Below the pieces are notes generated by a model. The model was given only the letters and a program-made list of their open reading frames with translations. It ran no database searches and was not told the origin of the DNA. From Alisma plantago-aquatica (Eukaryota; Streptophyta; Magnoliopsida; Alismatales; Alismataceae), in NCBI GenBank assembly GCA_963693085.1, contig OY856413.1, positions 104,042,801 through 104,106,800 of the forward strand: a stretch of 64,000 bases of DNA. Direction: 5' to 3'. Below are positions 45,460-58,205 of the stretch, piece after piece. The position numbers and the translations under genes were made by a program. Positions within the stretch are counted from its first letter, which is position 1; each line of letters opens with the position of its first letter.

Positions 45460-47012
45460 CAGGGGCGGAACCAGAAATTGTACACGGGAGGAGACAATTA
45501 GTATGAACATGAAAAAATATATTGTTATATAAAGAATTACAAAAAATACAAATTTGTTGCAATAGATTATTTGATAGCACTTTGGCCAATTCATATGAGC
45601 AGAAAAAAAGTCTACACTATTATATAAAGCATTACAAAAATAACAAATTTTGTTTCAATATATTATTTGATATGCTCTTTGAGATTTTTAAAAATATAAA
45701 ACTCATCGATTATGTCATCAATTGTGATCATTCTAGTTGTTTTTCAATATATTTTATCATACAAAACAAAGAAATCATCTTTTGTTTTATTGCACAGTCT
45801 TATCTTTACAATGTTGATAGAAGAAAATGTTCATTCAGTAGTAGTATTAAAACTGGAAGCATCTAGCATAAGTCAAATCACTTTGTAAGATTTTCTATAT
45901 TTTTTTTTGCTTTGAACTAATGTCCAGCATAAGTTAAATATTGTTCTAAGATTTTACATATTGTGATCATATACCACACAAATTTTGTAGCCTTTCAATT
46001 CAAGCATCATATCATTCTTATCTTCTTCATTGAAATCATTGAGGTAATATTTGTTGGCAAGTGTGTATATGTAATCAATACCTAAAAGATATATAATCAT
46101 ATCTTCAAACTAATGATAATGTAAGACTAAAACAACTTCTTGCTTGTTCATTAAATCTATGACTCAAGTCATGAAATTGAGAATTCACCACAACAATGAA
46201 AATATGAATATCATAGTGATGGTTCATTGTGATTTTGTATGATTGATGTCGTGCATGATAAAGACAATGGCAATCCACTCAAGAACTTGTATTTTATGTT
46301 CAAAACTAATCAAGAATACCCAAAATTATAATATAGTTATAGATGTGCAACATAGATTTCATTAATCAGTCACCAATTAATCATGATACATAGACATATG
46401 AAACACAAAATAGAATATAGTCAAGAAATAAATCATGAGGTTAGAACCAATGAGACTTACTCGATGTAGATTTTCTTAATCAAATTCCAACTAGCCAACG
46501 GTATCACACTGAAGTGTAGATCAATGATACGACATGGTAGTGTGTTCTTGTCATTCCATTGTGTTTCTGTTGGTGTGAGTTTGGGTACATGCGTAGTCTA
46601 CAATGACATCGACAAGTTTGAACATTGTATATATTCAATGCTACAAGCACGAGATGGTTCATGTAACTGAAGAATTGGAGGCTAGCATGAGGTGCAGTTG
46701 GGTTAATAAATTATTAATTATTTTATATTGTTTTCTCAGATAACGTTTGATTGGTATCTGACTAGTCCATTTCTAATTGTGACTCCCTTGACCACATTTC
46801 CATACTTTACGACGCTAAACATCCATGTATGGACGAGACTCATACTTGAGACTCATAATTGCGAATAGATCTTAGATGGCTTATTGGAGAAGTTGGTTAT
46901 GTAAATGCTGAGAAAGCGTACTGAAGTAACGAGAGACTATTACAACCGAGAGAAATTCATGAGGTTTAGGAGGGGGGTGTGGCCCCGCCGCCCCCATATT
47001 CCTCTGCCGTTG
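45460..47012. mobile_element. Degenerate hAT-like DNA transposon, non-autonomous
   Basis: The left end CAGGGGCGGAACCAG is a common plant hAT terminus. The right end, read inward on the minus strand, is CAACGGCAGAGG and matches 7 of the first 10 bases. The element is flanked by a perfect 8-bp direct repeat AACATGCA (45452-45459 and 47013-47020), the duplication size of hAT transposases. The 1,553-bp interior is AT-rich, without a recognisable transposase. A roughly 70-bp motif with ATATAAAG and ATTACAAAAA recurs at about 45532 and 45620. It was probably moved in trans and is now immobile. Confidence 0.7.
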
Positions 47013-47020
47013 AACATGCA

Positions 47021-50000
47021 CATATCCCATCAATTAAGCCCTAAGGTACATGAAGTACCATCTATTATTACTAAAGGGGGTATATAATATAAAGATTTAT
47101 GACACGCAAGCCTAAAGTAAGTAAAGCTGTAGTATACCTAAATTTTTGTACTAAATATATTTTGAGATATTATTCATAATTTCCCTATATTTGAGTTGAT
47201 TTACAATCAAATCCTTCCTTCCAACTATTATGCGGACATTTTGATTAAATTACCATGGCCTATGATTCAAATTAATCTTGAATTGAATCCCGTTTGTCTA
47301 AATATAGTTTTCCTCCTTGTTTAAGAGATATCTCCAAATTCATCCATCAAATTAAGCTTCATGAATTGATTTGATTTCATTTAGTGCATCTAGAATCATT
47401 TGTTCCTATGTATATTCGTTATACCTTGCATTTATATATTTCCCTTATTTCGACAACTAATTGCTTTGGTATCATTTAAATACTACTCAAATTGATATAC
47501 ATTGAAATTCTAGTGATTAATGATAGAAATTCAATACACTAGGGTAAATCCATAAAATAGAGAGTTAATATTTCAACAGAAATATAAATCATGGTCAAAT
47601 TTTCATAAAACTTAGAGTTATATTGGTGGAGTTATGAATATGTGAAGTAATTAGAAAAAGGAGGAGTTAAATGGTTAATAATGCCTCTAATTAATTAAGT
47701 TTGAAGGAAGAACACCTCTCCTCTCTATTATGCTTGTGATGTAATTACTAAAAGGAGTGACTCCCCACATCCATGATGTTGTCAACCCCTTATCTCCTTA
47801 CCCTCATTCCACCACTGAACGGATCTCCAACCCCTTATCCCATAAACCCAATAGCCACCTAGGAACCCTAGTAATTGCCGCATCCTTTAAAATCTCTACT
47901 GACTGAAAATGCAAATTAATTCATTTTTGTTAATTGAAGTCACATCCCTTATGATCAATTGATAGTTGGTTGCCTATTTCCATCCTCATCGTTCAATACT
48001 CGCAACCCTAGAACCCTCAACCATATAAACTCTAATTCCCACAATCTATAGACACCTCACAACCTGCATCTACATGTAGTCGATTACCATGAACCAATTG
48101 TAGTACATCAACCTTTGTCTTCCATAACCCCACCTCTTTGACTCCTGGATCACCTAGCTGATCACCAATAATGATCGTCTTCCATCATCACCAATTCTAG
48201 CCAGCGTTAAGGTGTATAACATAACTCCATCACCATAAACCTCCAAGCACCAAAAACCCTACAGGCCGAAGGTTGGTCTTCATCAGTAGCCGTAGAAAGG
48301 CAATGAAGGTTGTGGAGTTGATATTGTAGCTTCCCCCTCTTCTCTCTACATTGCCTAGTCCACAGAAGGTGCAAGGTGATCCATACACCATATTGTCTTC
48401 TTCTTCCTCATGCCAACCACATGATCTATTCTCCAATTTGCCACCTTCCTTGTCACACCCTCATAGAGAACCCAGACCCCCGATCTCAATGACTACACAT
48501 CCAAGCTCCACCATCTACAACCCCAAAACCTCAACCTCAATCGCTTAGGTGCCATCTTTAGAGACATTGATGTCCACCGTGACAATTTTGGCGACCTACA
48601 ACTAGTGCTAAGTCACACCACATCACCACCTGATGATGATCTCAAATCCGGAGGGTGCCAAGGAACCTCATAAAACACCATCCAAGGTGCACCCGTCTGT
48701 AGTACTCCCATATCTTCCTAGCCCTACCATCTTCTAACCTGATCGCAAGTTTGTTGGTCTTCTCATTTCATATATCAAATGAACATGAAAATTTTAGATA
48801 TGATAAATTAATATCATAGTATGACAAGGAAACTGTAACATCAACATAGAAAACCATGGGGTATCCTTTGTAATGAAGAAAATAATCAGATACGTAGGAA
48901 AATAAGATAAAACCTTAGTCATGTCACATCTAATGCATAGTGTTACTTTAGTTGAATCATATGCATTTAATAAATTAAATAAAGGGTAAGACATAGTCAA
49001 TTGAAGTAATGTTTTGGAAAAAACTACTAAATTAGAAAATGATTCACATGTTGACGTTAATACCATAGTTTGGGTAATAATTTAATTTAAACTAGCAAAT
49101 GATTAGTTTTTAAGGTTTGGGCTAAGCAACAGACAAAATGGAATAAATAAAATATTTTGTTAAGAACATTGCATAAAATTGATAAATTCCTAAAAGTTAT
49201 GGTTTAACTCATATTTAAATTAATTTTATTAATTAGTATTTATTTTCATATTTAATATGTGAAATGACTTATATTCATTACTTTAATGAATAAGAAATAT
49301 TGAAAAATGATTTAAATGATATGATGGGTTGGGATATATTACACTCATAAAAAACCTTACAAGATACATAATTGTATTCATATAGGCCTTCTAAATAGTA
49401 CCATAAGAAGTATTAACATTTTCATATAGGCATGTTGGAGGAGTTCAAACCCTGAATATCCATGGTAAGGGTCTATTGGTAAATAGACATATATCATATG
49501 AATGACGAAATATAATTATAATTTATATTATAGAAATATTAATGTTTAGGATATCATCTAGAGAAAATGTGATAAAATAATTGATTATGTAACTTTGATT
49601 ACGTATTTAACCTAGTTGGAAATTAAAAAATTATACCGATGGAAAATATGGAATACAAATGGAAGATAGAAAACCTAAGTCCTATGTGGAATAAGCAAAA
49701 CTTGATTCCAATCTATACAGTGAAAAATATTGCTCTACATTTATAGATCTCTCTATTTTGAGTAAATTCTTAGAGCTATAACTTAGAGTTCACAATTTTT
49801 GCAATCTTTGTTACAAAGGCACGAAATTTCTATTTCTATTTGGAAGGTTAGTTACCTCATTGATTTCATGCATGATTAGATAGGTTGGTCATCCAAAAAA
49901 TTGATTTTGAACCATAACCTTCCTCTTTGAAAGGGCCGCAAACACTTATTGTTGAAAAATAGTAACACAATATATAAATGGTGAAAAAGGGCAGGCTAGT

Positions 50001-50599
50001 GCCCTTAGTTTAGTGGAATTATGCTTCCACACCTCTACACATAGTTAAAGGACATAGGGTCATTCATAATACTGGGAATCTCAGTTAGTGTGTAGTCATT
50101 CTCCATAGGAGAGAACACATGGCTTCCCCAATAATTAGACATTGACATGTGCTATCTATTTCAAAAATTGAATTACTGATTTCAAAAATTGAATATTGAA
50201 TCTTATTGAATTTGAAAAGCCATTGCTGCCTTTTTATTCTTGACTATATTGTTTATTCCTTTAAATTTTGTCATCATGTGTAGATATGTTCATACTTTTA
50301 CTTTCTAACTATCAATCTTGTACCGGTCATTTGACTGACCCATATTTCCCTTCTTGGGGTCCATGCATGATTTTGTTCCTTTGATAATTCATGGACAGGT
50401 GATCAAAGAAGACTTAGAAGAGACGTGCAAGAGTTGTCCCCTATTAAAGAGTAGATAGGACCTTAATGCTAAATTTTGTAATCTTATGTAAAGCTTCTGT
50501 GTCTCTGATGTAAAGCATAATTATAATTAAATTTATATTTTCTAATGCAATTTTGTAAATATTTGATAACAAGGATTGAGTCTTTACACAAATGACTCA
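47021..50599. other. AT-rich decayed repeat DNA, no gene recognised
   Basis: No open frame over about 90 codons and no domain. A more C-rich patch at about 47770-48760 lies between very AT-rich flanks, a composition seen in old gypsy LTRs, but I found no ends or pair. The frames at 48230-48436 and 48351-48548 overlap on opposite strands and look like chance. Confidence 0.4.
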
Positions 50600-51908
50600 A
50601 ATGTGATATCACTTGGCTTGCAAAGAAGAAATTGGTATGTGCATGGAAAGCTACCGTGAAGACACTAACTTCACAACAAAATCTGATGTAGAAGTAAACT
50701 CCCAAGGTGTGAGTTCCTCTCTTTCAACCAAATCTTGTGCACACTCACTAACAACTAAATAGGTGAGAGAAAGGTTGAAGTAGGGTGTTCTACTCTACTA
50801 AAACCCTAGAGGAAAACCACCTAGAAAATGTCAAAGAAGGACAAAAAGCTAAGGATAAATGGGATAACACATAATTAAGGTTTGACTTACTTCTCCCAGA
50901 GCTCAGAAACCAGTGGTTTGCTTGCCTCACATATGAAGAGGAGGTGAAAAGGTTATACCACACCAAAATCATGAATTGATGAAGTAAAAAATCTTGTCGA
51001 TTGTTGTCAACCAATGGTGCTTCACTCTGTTGCCACACTTCATTACTTAGATGAAAAAAAGACATGAGAAGGAAGGATAATGGGTATATATAGCCCTAGA
51101 GGATAAACAAAAATAGTCAAAATTTCAAGTGTTTGGTCAAAACTATACCTTAAATAGTCACTCATTCCATCAAAAGGCAAACCCTAACTTACCATTGTAC
51201 ATGCTAGACAGACATTTGTCAGTATGTAAAAGAAGAAAACCCATCAATTTATCTTGTTGTTAAAATTCATTGGTTTGGGATTTTCAAAGAAACCATCAAA
51301 AAGCATACCACAAGGCATCGTCAGTGGAGAAATCACATAAAACCATTTGTAGCCATGATGTAGACTTCCCATTAATTCTCACTCGATTAAAATCCACCAC
51401 CCAATTGCTTAATGATTTTGTTGATAGGAAACCAACAAAGATTTTGACAGTTAATGTCAGACCCTTCCATCAGTTTTCTATCAATGGAACAACAAACCAA
51501 CACCATCAATCCTCAAATGAAAAAACCAATCATGCCGCAAACAATGAATGAGAAAAAAAGACCCAATCATTCTTCAATCGATGGAAGACTCTACAGACTT
51601 CTACTGATCCCCTATCGGTGGAAGGTCAAATTTCTTCCATTGGTTCTCAACTAATGAAAAGTATATAGGCTAGGTTAGACAACCTAAGTGCATCTACCTA
51701 CAACCAAGCAAGGGAAAGTAGGATTCAACCATAATGTTGTGTACAAATTGTAAGGGAGTCCTTACTCAAAGGGTAATTTGCACATTATCCTACAACAAAA
51801 AACTCATAAACTAAGTACATGCTTAAGCATGCATATAAATAGGTGATAAGGACAAAAAAATAGGATTAAGGGGTTATGTTGGGTCACATGGTGTTTTTAA
51901 TAGCTAAC
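50600..51908 (-). repeat. LTR-like block (minus strand), left end uncertain
   Basis: On the minus strand a start-like TGTTAGCTATT at 51908 is preceded by purine-rich AATGTTTAGGAGGATAT, as at a polypurine tract and LTR start. Then come a word cluster (51250-51660), a TATA box (CTATATATA at 51085-51093) and leader-like sequence to about 50600. I could not find the second LTR, the primer site or a target duplication. Confidence 0.4.
51250..51660. repeat. Degenerate word cluster near CCATTGAT/ATCGATGG
   Basis: Loose repeats in both orientations: TTCCATCAG, CTATCAATGGAA, CACCATCAAT, CAATCGATGGAAG, CTATCGGTGGAAGG and CTTCCATTGG at about 51466-51640, with weaker forms to 51250. They lie upstream (minus sense) of the TATA box at 51085-51093, as in the other LTRs. 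Confidence 0.45.
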
Positions 51909-54507
51909 AATATCCTCCTAAACATTTTTCCACCAGATTTTCACTTTCTCCTTCCCTACTAAAACTTGAATACACATTCCATCCACAAAATCACAATTTT
52001 TTTACAACACAAACAAGGTTTCCACGGTGAAAACCAAGTTTTGTCTTCCACTCCAACATGTGTACCGTGTTAGTTTTCCTAGTTCCTAATGATTCTTTCT
52101 CTTCATGGGGTTTATCATCACCGATTCCTACTACTTGGTGTGAGAACACTTACTGATGAAGCCTAAACCCCCCTTCATTTTTCTTCTTTCTCCCATACCT
52201 TATAAACTATGTTCATCCCATTTTATATGACATAAGATATTATGTCTAATCCTATTTCCTCCCAAATAACCAATCTTCCCTTTTTTTTCCTATGGTGTGT
52301 GCAACATACCCAACAAATTTCCCTTTTTGTTGTTCCTTTTCTCCATGCTGAATAAACATTGGTGTAACAAACTGAAAGCTAAGTGTAATGTCTAACCCTA
52401 ACCTTCTTATACCTTTTCCTTTTAGAATTAGTTCTAACTCCTCTATCCCTAACTTGGATGGAAATAGTACATTAGATGTTTACATACATAGTGTCTAAGC
52501 TATGTGTTCACTCCAAGGGTGACCTTGGCATATTTGGATCACTTAGAATTTTAGTAAGAGGTTAGGATGTATATTCACAATCTAATTTATTGTCCTTTTA
52601 CATAAGAACTCTAGAACCTCCCAATTTTTGATGGGTAGAAAAGTAAATGCAAAAAATTGTAATTATATTAATTATAGACTTGGGTCACTAGTTGTGAAGT
52701 CAATGTTTGGGAGTCATCATAAATGAAAGGAAATGAAATAATTCGAGTTTTCCCTTTCTTAATTGCCTTTTGAGGATGTCATTTACATCATTGAAATAAT
52801 TAGTTTAATTTGGGAAACAATGTTGTTATGATAAAAGGAGATCAGAAATAAATAGACTTAAGGATATTTGGAGTGAGATTAGGGGATACACTTCCCTCAT
52901 AAGAGGATAATCTCTGGAAGGTTCATAATTACCCAATATAGTAACTCAAATACATTTTAATTACTTTTAAACAAATAAAAGAAAAACACTAATATATTCA
53001 ATAATCCAATTGATGACCCAAAATAAGAAATGAGTACCAAATTCAGATTCCTCATATGTTAATTAGTTTACTTTCCAAACTTTAGTTTAACTGGCTAATA
53101 CGAGTTGCCCAAAATAAATTATAAAATAAATCAACGAGATAGTACTCAAAGGACTAAAATAAATTAATATCATTTTATATAGTCCCAAAAGTGAAAACTA
53201 AGTTCATATTCCTATTCTATATGATCTATTTAGCCTAGGTTTCAAATTTGGTATTAATCATACCTTTTTTATCCCTAAACTAAAATAGAAAAGAAAATAT
53301 CTATTAATTTCCTAAATAATTAAATATAGAACCAATGCATCTTCTTTTCCTAAAGTTTCACATTTATTATTGCCACACTCCTGGTTTCCTTTTTTTGCAT
53401 GTTGGACCATTGCATGGATGATTGGATCTTCGTCCAATATTTAGGTCTAGTGAATCCAACAACAACTTCATTTCCTTCATCCTCCGTCCTAATGTCTCCC
53501 AATTCCAAATAGTAATTGCAATGTTCTCCCCCTATGTTATACTTTATCTCTTTATCTCATCATGAGGTTTCTTTTCCATCGTGCTCCATGTAACTTCCCA
53601 AATTCATTTGGTACTAAAACCCCCAAATCTCATGGATTAGGAAATTCCCAAATCCGACTGTACCTATCCTTTTTCCTTGATCCACAAACACCCATTATTA
53701 CATAAATATAAGGACTTAGAAACAATACCCTATTCAACAAGAACTCATTGCCACCTTTGGTCCCAAGATACCCTAGTTTTATGCCACAAAATATAACCTT
53801 TGTTAACAACTTAGACGACCTCAAACCAGCATCTCTGACCGCTCCAATCAAACTACCTACACAGTATGCCTCCCCAAATCCTTATATGTATTTCCAATCA
53901 CCTTTAAGCCACCCCTTTTTGTCCTCATATTTTTTTTTTATAATAATAGAAAATCAAGGAATATCAATATTTATAAATTCAAAGTGGTGAATACAATCTA
54001 TGTTTCTTTATGCCTTTCCCAAATCTAAACTTCTATAGATATATATTAGAGGCATCTTAGAAAATATGATTTGGATCTAGGTAGTAAATCTAACTAGATT
54101 GGTCTATTCTAAAGAGAATGGAAAATGAGAGAGAGAATGCATAACAATGTTGATATTATACATATATGTATGTATGAATTTATATTTCAATAAATGTACA
54201 CATGATGACTTGTTCGATTCACACTTGTATTCATGTAGGAAATTCGAATACAAGTAGCATAAAAAAATTACTACTAATTTATATATGAAAGCATGTAAGA
54301 TTTAAACCCTATATTCATCAATAAGGGTAGTCTAATAAATAATACCTTAGGTATTGAACAAGACATTAGAAGACATGAGAAATAGAATACAAATGAGTTC
54401 CTACACATATGCATGACTTGGACACACATGAATATTTTAAAAAAGATGGTCATTTGCATAAGACCGTAGATCCAAAACCATGATTATGAATTGTGATCAT
54501 TATTACC

Positions 54508-54511
<4 letters not shown>
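51909..54511. other. AT-rich intergenic DNA, no gene recognised
   Basis: Scattered short frames only. Nothing resembles a domain, RNA gene or element end. It is probably long-decayed retrotransposon sequence. Confidence 0.4.

Positions 54512-54579
<68 letters not shown>
54512..54579. repeat. (TA)n-(TG)n compound microsatellite
   Basis: About 25 TA units followed by about 8 TG units. It sits at the left edge of the first copy of a 432-bp tandem duplication. Confidence 0.95.
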
Positions 54580-54580
54580 T

Positions 54581-54923
54581 TATGTACCATTCAGTCCAGT
54601 TAGGTATTATTCCATAATTAAATAGTGATAAATACAACCATGAACGAAAATATATGTACAAAAATGATACTCCATCTCACTATGAGTGTATATATACAAG
54701 TACTAGCTTCCTATATGAACCCTAGTAAACAAATATTGATTCATATGTTTACTCGATAGAATTAGGAACCCTAGATAGGAGGATAACGAGAAAATATGGA
54801 ATAGTAACTCTAAATGGACTACCTAATACAAAATGACAGAGTTTGAAGAATACTTGATTACAAGCCCAATGGTAACAACATTATACTATTTTGTAGATAT
54901 ATTTCTTTTCATAAACTCTCAGA

Positions 54924-55001
<78 letters not shown>

Positions 55002-55357
55002 AAGCACATGTATATGTACCATTCAGTCCAGTTAGGTATTATTCCATAATTAAATAGTGATAAATACAACCGTGAATGAAAATATATGTACAAAAATGAT
55101 ACTCCATCTCACTATGAGTGTATATATAAAAGTACTAGCTTCCTATATGAACCCTAGTAAACAAATATTGATTCATATGTTTACTTGATAGAATTAGGAA
55201 CCCTAGATAGGAGGATAACGAGAAAATATGGAATAGTAACTCTAAATGGACTACGTCATACAATTTAAAAAAGTTTGAAGAATACTTGATTACAAGCCCA
55301 ATGGTAACAACATTATACTATTTTGTAGATATATTTCTTTTCATCAACTCTCAGAGT
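54581..55357. repeat. 432-bp direct tandem duplication
   Basis: The segment from TATGTACCATTCAGTCCAG at 54581 to AACTCTCAGAG near 54924 is repeated almost unchanged from about 55013 to 55356. The offset is 432 bp. Each copy is preceded by a TA microsatellite. Only about a dozen differences are visible, clustered near 54827-54838 / 55256-55271. No coding function is evident, and the frames across it are microsatellite artefacts. Confidence 0.9.
54925..54998. repeat. (TA)n microsatellite between duplication copies
   Basis: An uninterrupted run of about 36 TA units starting after CTCTCAGAG. It marks the junction between the two 432-bp copies. Confidence 0.95.
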
Positions 55358-55618
55358 TGTTTTCATTGTGGTTTTTGGAAACTCTAGAGTTCTTCATGAT
55401 TGAGTTATTAGTTTCTCTTTTCCAAGGTTGTGCTATTTTCTTTCTGGCTTGAATTGCATGTATGGGATTTTGGAATGTGGTGAACCCAAAATTATTTTAA
55501 TCCTTTCTTACCTTATGAAGGTCACCGCCATTATTTGATGGATGTTGATTGTTGAATATCAAAATGGTAGTGGAAATGATGTATTTGAAGTTTGGACTCT
55601 CTTCTTGTATTTGGCTCC

Positions 55619-58195
55619 TGATGCACCTCAAGACACATCGATCTAACAAATATGTATAATTATTCAATATAGACACACTCTTGATAGTATATCCACAAAC
55701 ACACAACTCATGAGGGTATTACAAAGAATGTTGTAAGTCAAGGTCAATTCCTAGGAAGATATGGGGGAACGAGATCAAGGTTTGTTTTATTAGGTTCCTA
55801 TTGCATAGTGTAGCATTTTTAGGGTTTGACTTTGAGTTTGAGTTACACTCAGGTGAACAAGAAAAAAAGAGAGACAAGAACCAAACTTAGGTTAACTCAC
55901 ACAATTATTACTAACAAAATAAGCAAGGGAGATGAAGTACACTAACACAAATAAATAAATACTAGCAATCAACACTACCTAATATGAACAATCCTAATTA
56001 TGAATAAATCTGAAAATAGACATATATGGAAAGAGAGAATGACAAGTTACATTAATCTAGCAATTTACACGAAGGAGGCAAGAAAAAGCTACACTAAGAA
56101 ACTGACTAAAACCTAGCACAAGCAACCAAGAACAAGAACCAATTATCTACTATAGGCTAACTAGCATGCGCAAGAAATTAGGCAACTAAGCAAGTAGAGC
56201 TAGGTACACTAAGAGAGTACCACGCTTGCTTGAGAAAAAAAAAGAACTAGGTACATTAGAGAGAACTAGGGTTTGGCAATCAATTAAAGGTGGTGGGTCA
56301 TTTTGAGGAAAATGTGATTATCAACCTAGATAGAGTTATATCATATTGCACACTGAATCAAATAATGTTATCAAACAAAAAAACAAAGTGGGATGGTAGT
56401 GGATTACCCTACACTACTAGTGGAACATTAAAGGCATAAGGTATACATAGGGGAAATAGTCCCTATCTTCCCTATCCAACTTTATGTGGTTCAATTAACT
56501 AGGGTATACATAATTCAATTAAGACTGCACTTTTCCATTAGAAGTAATTCTATATATGTAATTAGGTCAAAGGATGGCATGGAGTGTAGGAGAAGGGTTT
56601 TCACCTCGTACTACCCTCCATCTAACCTCTAAACATGAACTTTGCTAAGTACATCAAGTGAGCCACTACTAACCACCAAGATACCACACTTAAAAATAGA
56701 AGAGTAGAATGATATGTAGGAAGATATATATCTAGCTAAAGATCTACGAGTTGGACTTAGGAGCTTTTCCTCAAATAGCCACATATACATAATTTTTGCA
56801 TACTTAAGTGGTTTTAAAAATCAATCACCACATAAAAAGATGGAAAATGAGACAAAAGCAAGAAAACAACATTTTCAAACGAAATCATAGTGCTCACAAT
56901 GATATTTCCCCAACATGGTGTCATAGTCACATTTATTCCCCCAAACATCCCACAAAGATGTTTTAGCTACGCATGATAATGGAAAATACAAAAATGAAGA
57001 AGATCAGGGGAAGAGAAGCCATGGAACATGGTGTAGAAGACACCACCTTTCTGATAGCAGCATTGAAGTCATCCTCCTAGATCCAAGATTCAAATACATG
57101 AAAAATGGAAGTGGAGTGGCCCAAATCCTAAAAATTAGGGTTTTAGTGTGGAAGATGATGGAAATGGGAGCATAATGAGGTAGATAGGTGGTAGGCAGTG
57201 GCCTTCAATGCCTGGAGGTGGTAACCTTTGCCTCTTGGACACCACTAATATATAATAGGGGATAGGGTGTCTAGGGCAAGTGGGGGTAGTTCAGGAAAAA
57301 TAGCACATTAAACATTAGGGTTTCATGGTAGAATGACGTTTTAAGGGTAGAACAATCATTATGGCCTTGGATGAGTGTGTAGGTGGAGTAGGTGGAATGA
57401 CCATTTCAAAGTGGAATGATTGTTCCAAAGTGAAACAACTATTTTTATAGCTCTAGAATGGACGTTCTAAACAAAGTGACTATTTTGAGCAGACAGACCG
57501 TTCTGGCTGTGAAGTGAGACGAACATTTAGGTTAGAATGACCTTTCTAGGTGGTGGTGGAATTATTTGTAGAAAAACGTTGAGTGGATAGTTAAATGGTG
57601 AAAATGGCCAATCTATAAGGGCCATTCGATGACCAAAACACCATTCTAAGGCCTAAGTGAGGCATTTTGATTTTGTAGTGGATTTTTGTGGGGTTTAAGG
57701 AAAAATGACAGTGGAATGTGAAAATCGGCCATTGTGGCATGAGGGTTCTAGAGGTAGAATGTTTGTTCAATAACATGAGTGTGGTAGACTTAAAAACTTG
57801 TAGGAGTTTTGAGAGATTTAGTACTTGGTTTATCTTTTCTTTGATGTGTTACTATAATTTCATCAATCTTGGGGGCATTTGTTGCACTTGAATGGTTTCT
57901 TGCTCAAATGATGGAGCTCCTTACTTCAATGACTCTTTCGAGGCTTGAGGTAGGCTACACTTGGATTAAATTTATCCTTAATCTCCTCTAAGCATGTCGA
58001 GGACCTAGTGGTCATCTCTCCCTCCTCCATCCATCAAGTAGCTTCCAAAGTACCTGAAAAAAATGTAAGGAACGTCCATAAGTGCATTTGATGATTATAC
58101 CAATTATTACGAAAAACATGCATAATGAAATGTCTAGATGTGAATAAGAGGCAAAATCACATGCAATAGAGACCCAAACAAGAACTTTCTAACCA
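55619..58195 (-). repeat. Athila-family 3' LTR, minus strand
   Basis: On the minus strand the block starts TGGTTAGAAAG at 58195, right after a polypurine tract AAGCTTGGGG (58196-58205). It ends GGTGCATCA at 55619. It shares segments with the Athila-family LTRs: the GTCCATAAGTGCATTT stretch near 58074, and the AGTAGCTA / TGTTTGGGGGAA / ACCATGTTGGGGAA blocks near 56910-56980 in reverse complement. A word cluster (57345-57760) precedes a TATA-like AATATATAAT (57247-57256). Being next to a polypurine tract, it is the 3' LTR, with internal DNA to its right. Left flank GCTCC may be one half of a target duplication. Confidence 0.7.
57345..57760. repeat. GAACG(G)TCATTCT-type word cluster, minus-strand LTR
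   Basis: Repeats of GGAATGACC, GAATGATTGTTCC, AATGGACGTTCTA, ACCGTTCTGG and GAATGACCTTTCT occur in both orientations, about 30 bp apart. The wording differs from the other Athila-family LTRs, although the surrounding LTR is related. Confidence 0.65.
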
Positions 58196-58205
58196 CCCCA
58201 AGCTT
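58196..58205 (-). other. Polypurine tract of minus-strand Athila-like element
   Basis: The minus strand reads AAGCTTGGGG immediately before the LTR start. In Athila elements a TTTGGGG-type tract abuts the 3' LTR, and an upstream CTTGAGGAGAAG (58210-58235 region) fits the same pattern. Confidence 0.6.

Noticed and set aside
45522..45866. 114-codon frame inside the hAT-like element as a transposase
   Set aside because: It is AT-driven, rich in I/F/N/K/Y, and shows none of the hAT dimerisation or catalytic motifs.
54833..55093. Frames encoding YIYIYI tracts on both strands
   Set aside because: They are pure translations of the TA microsatellite.
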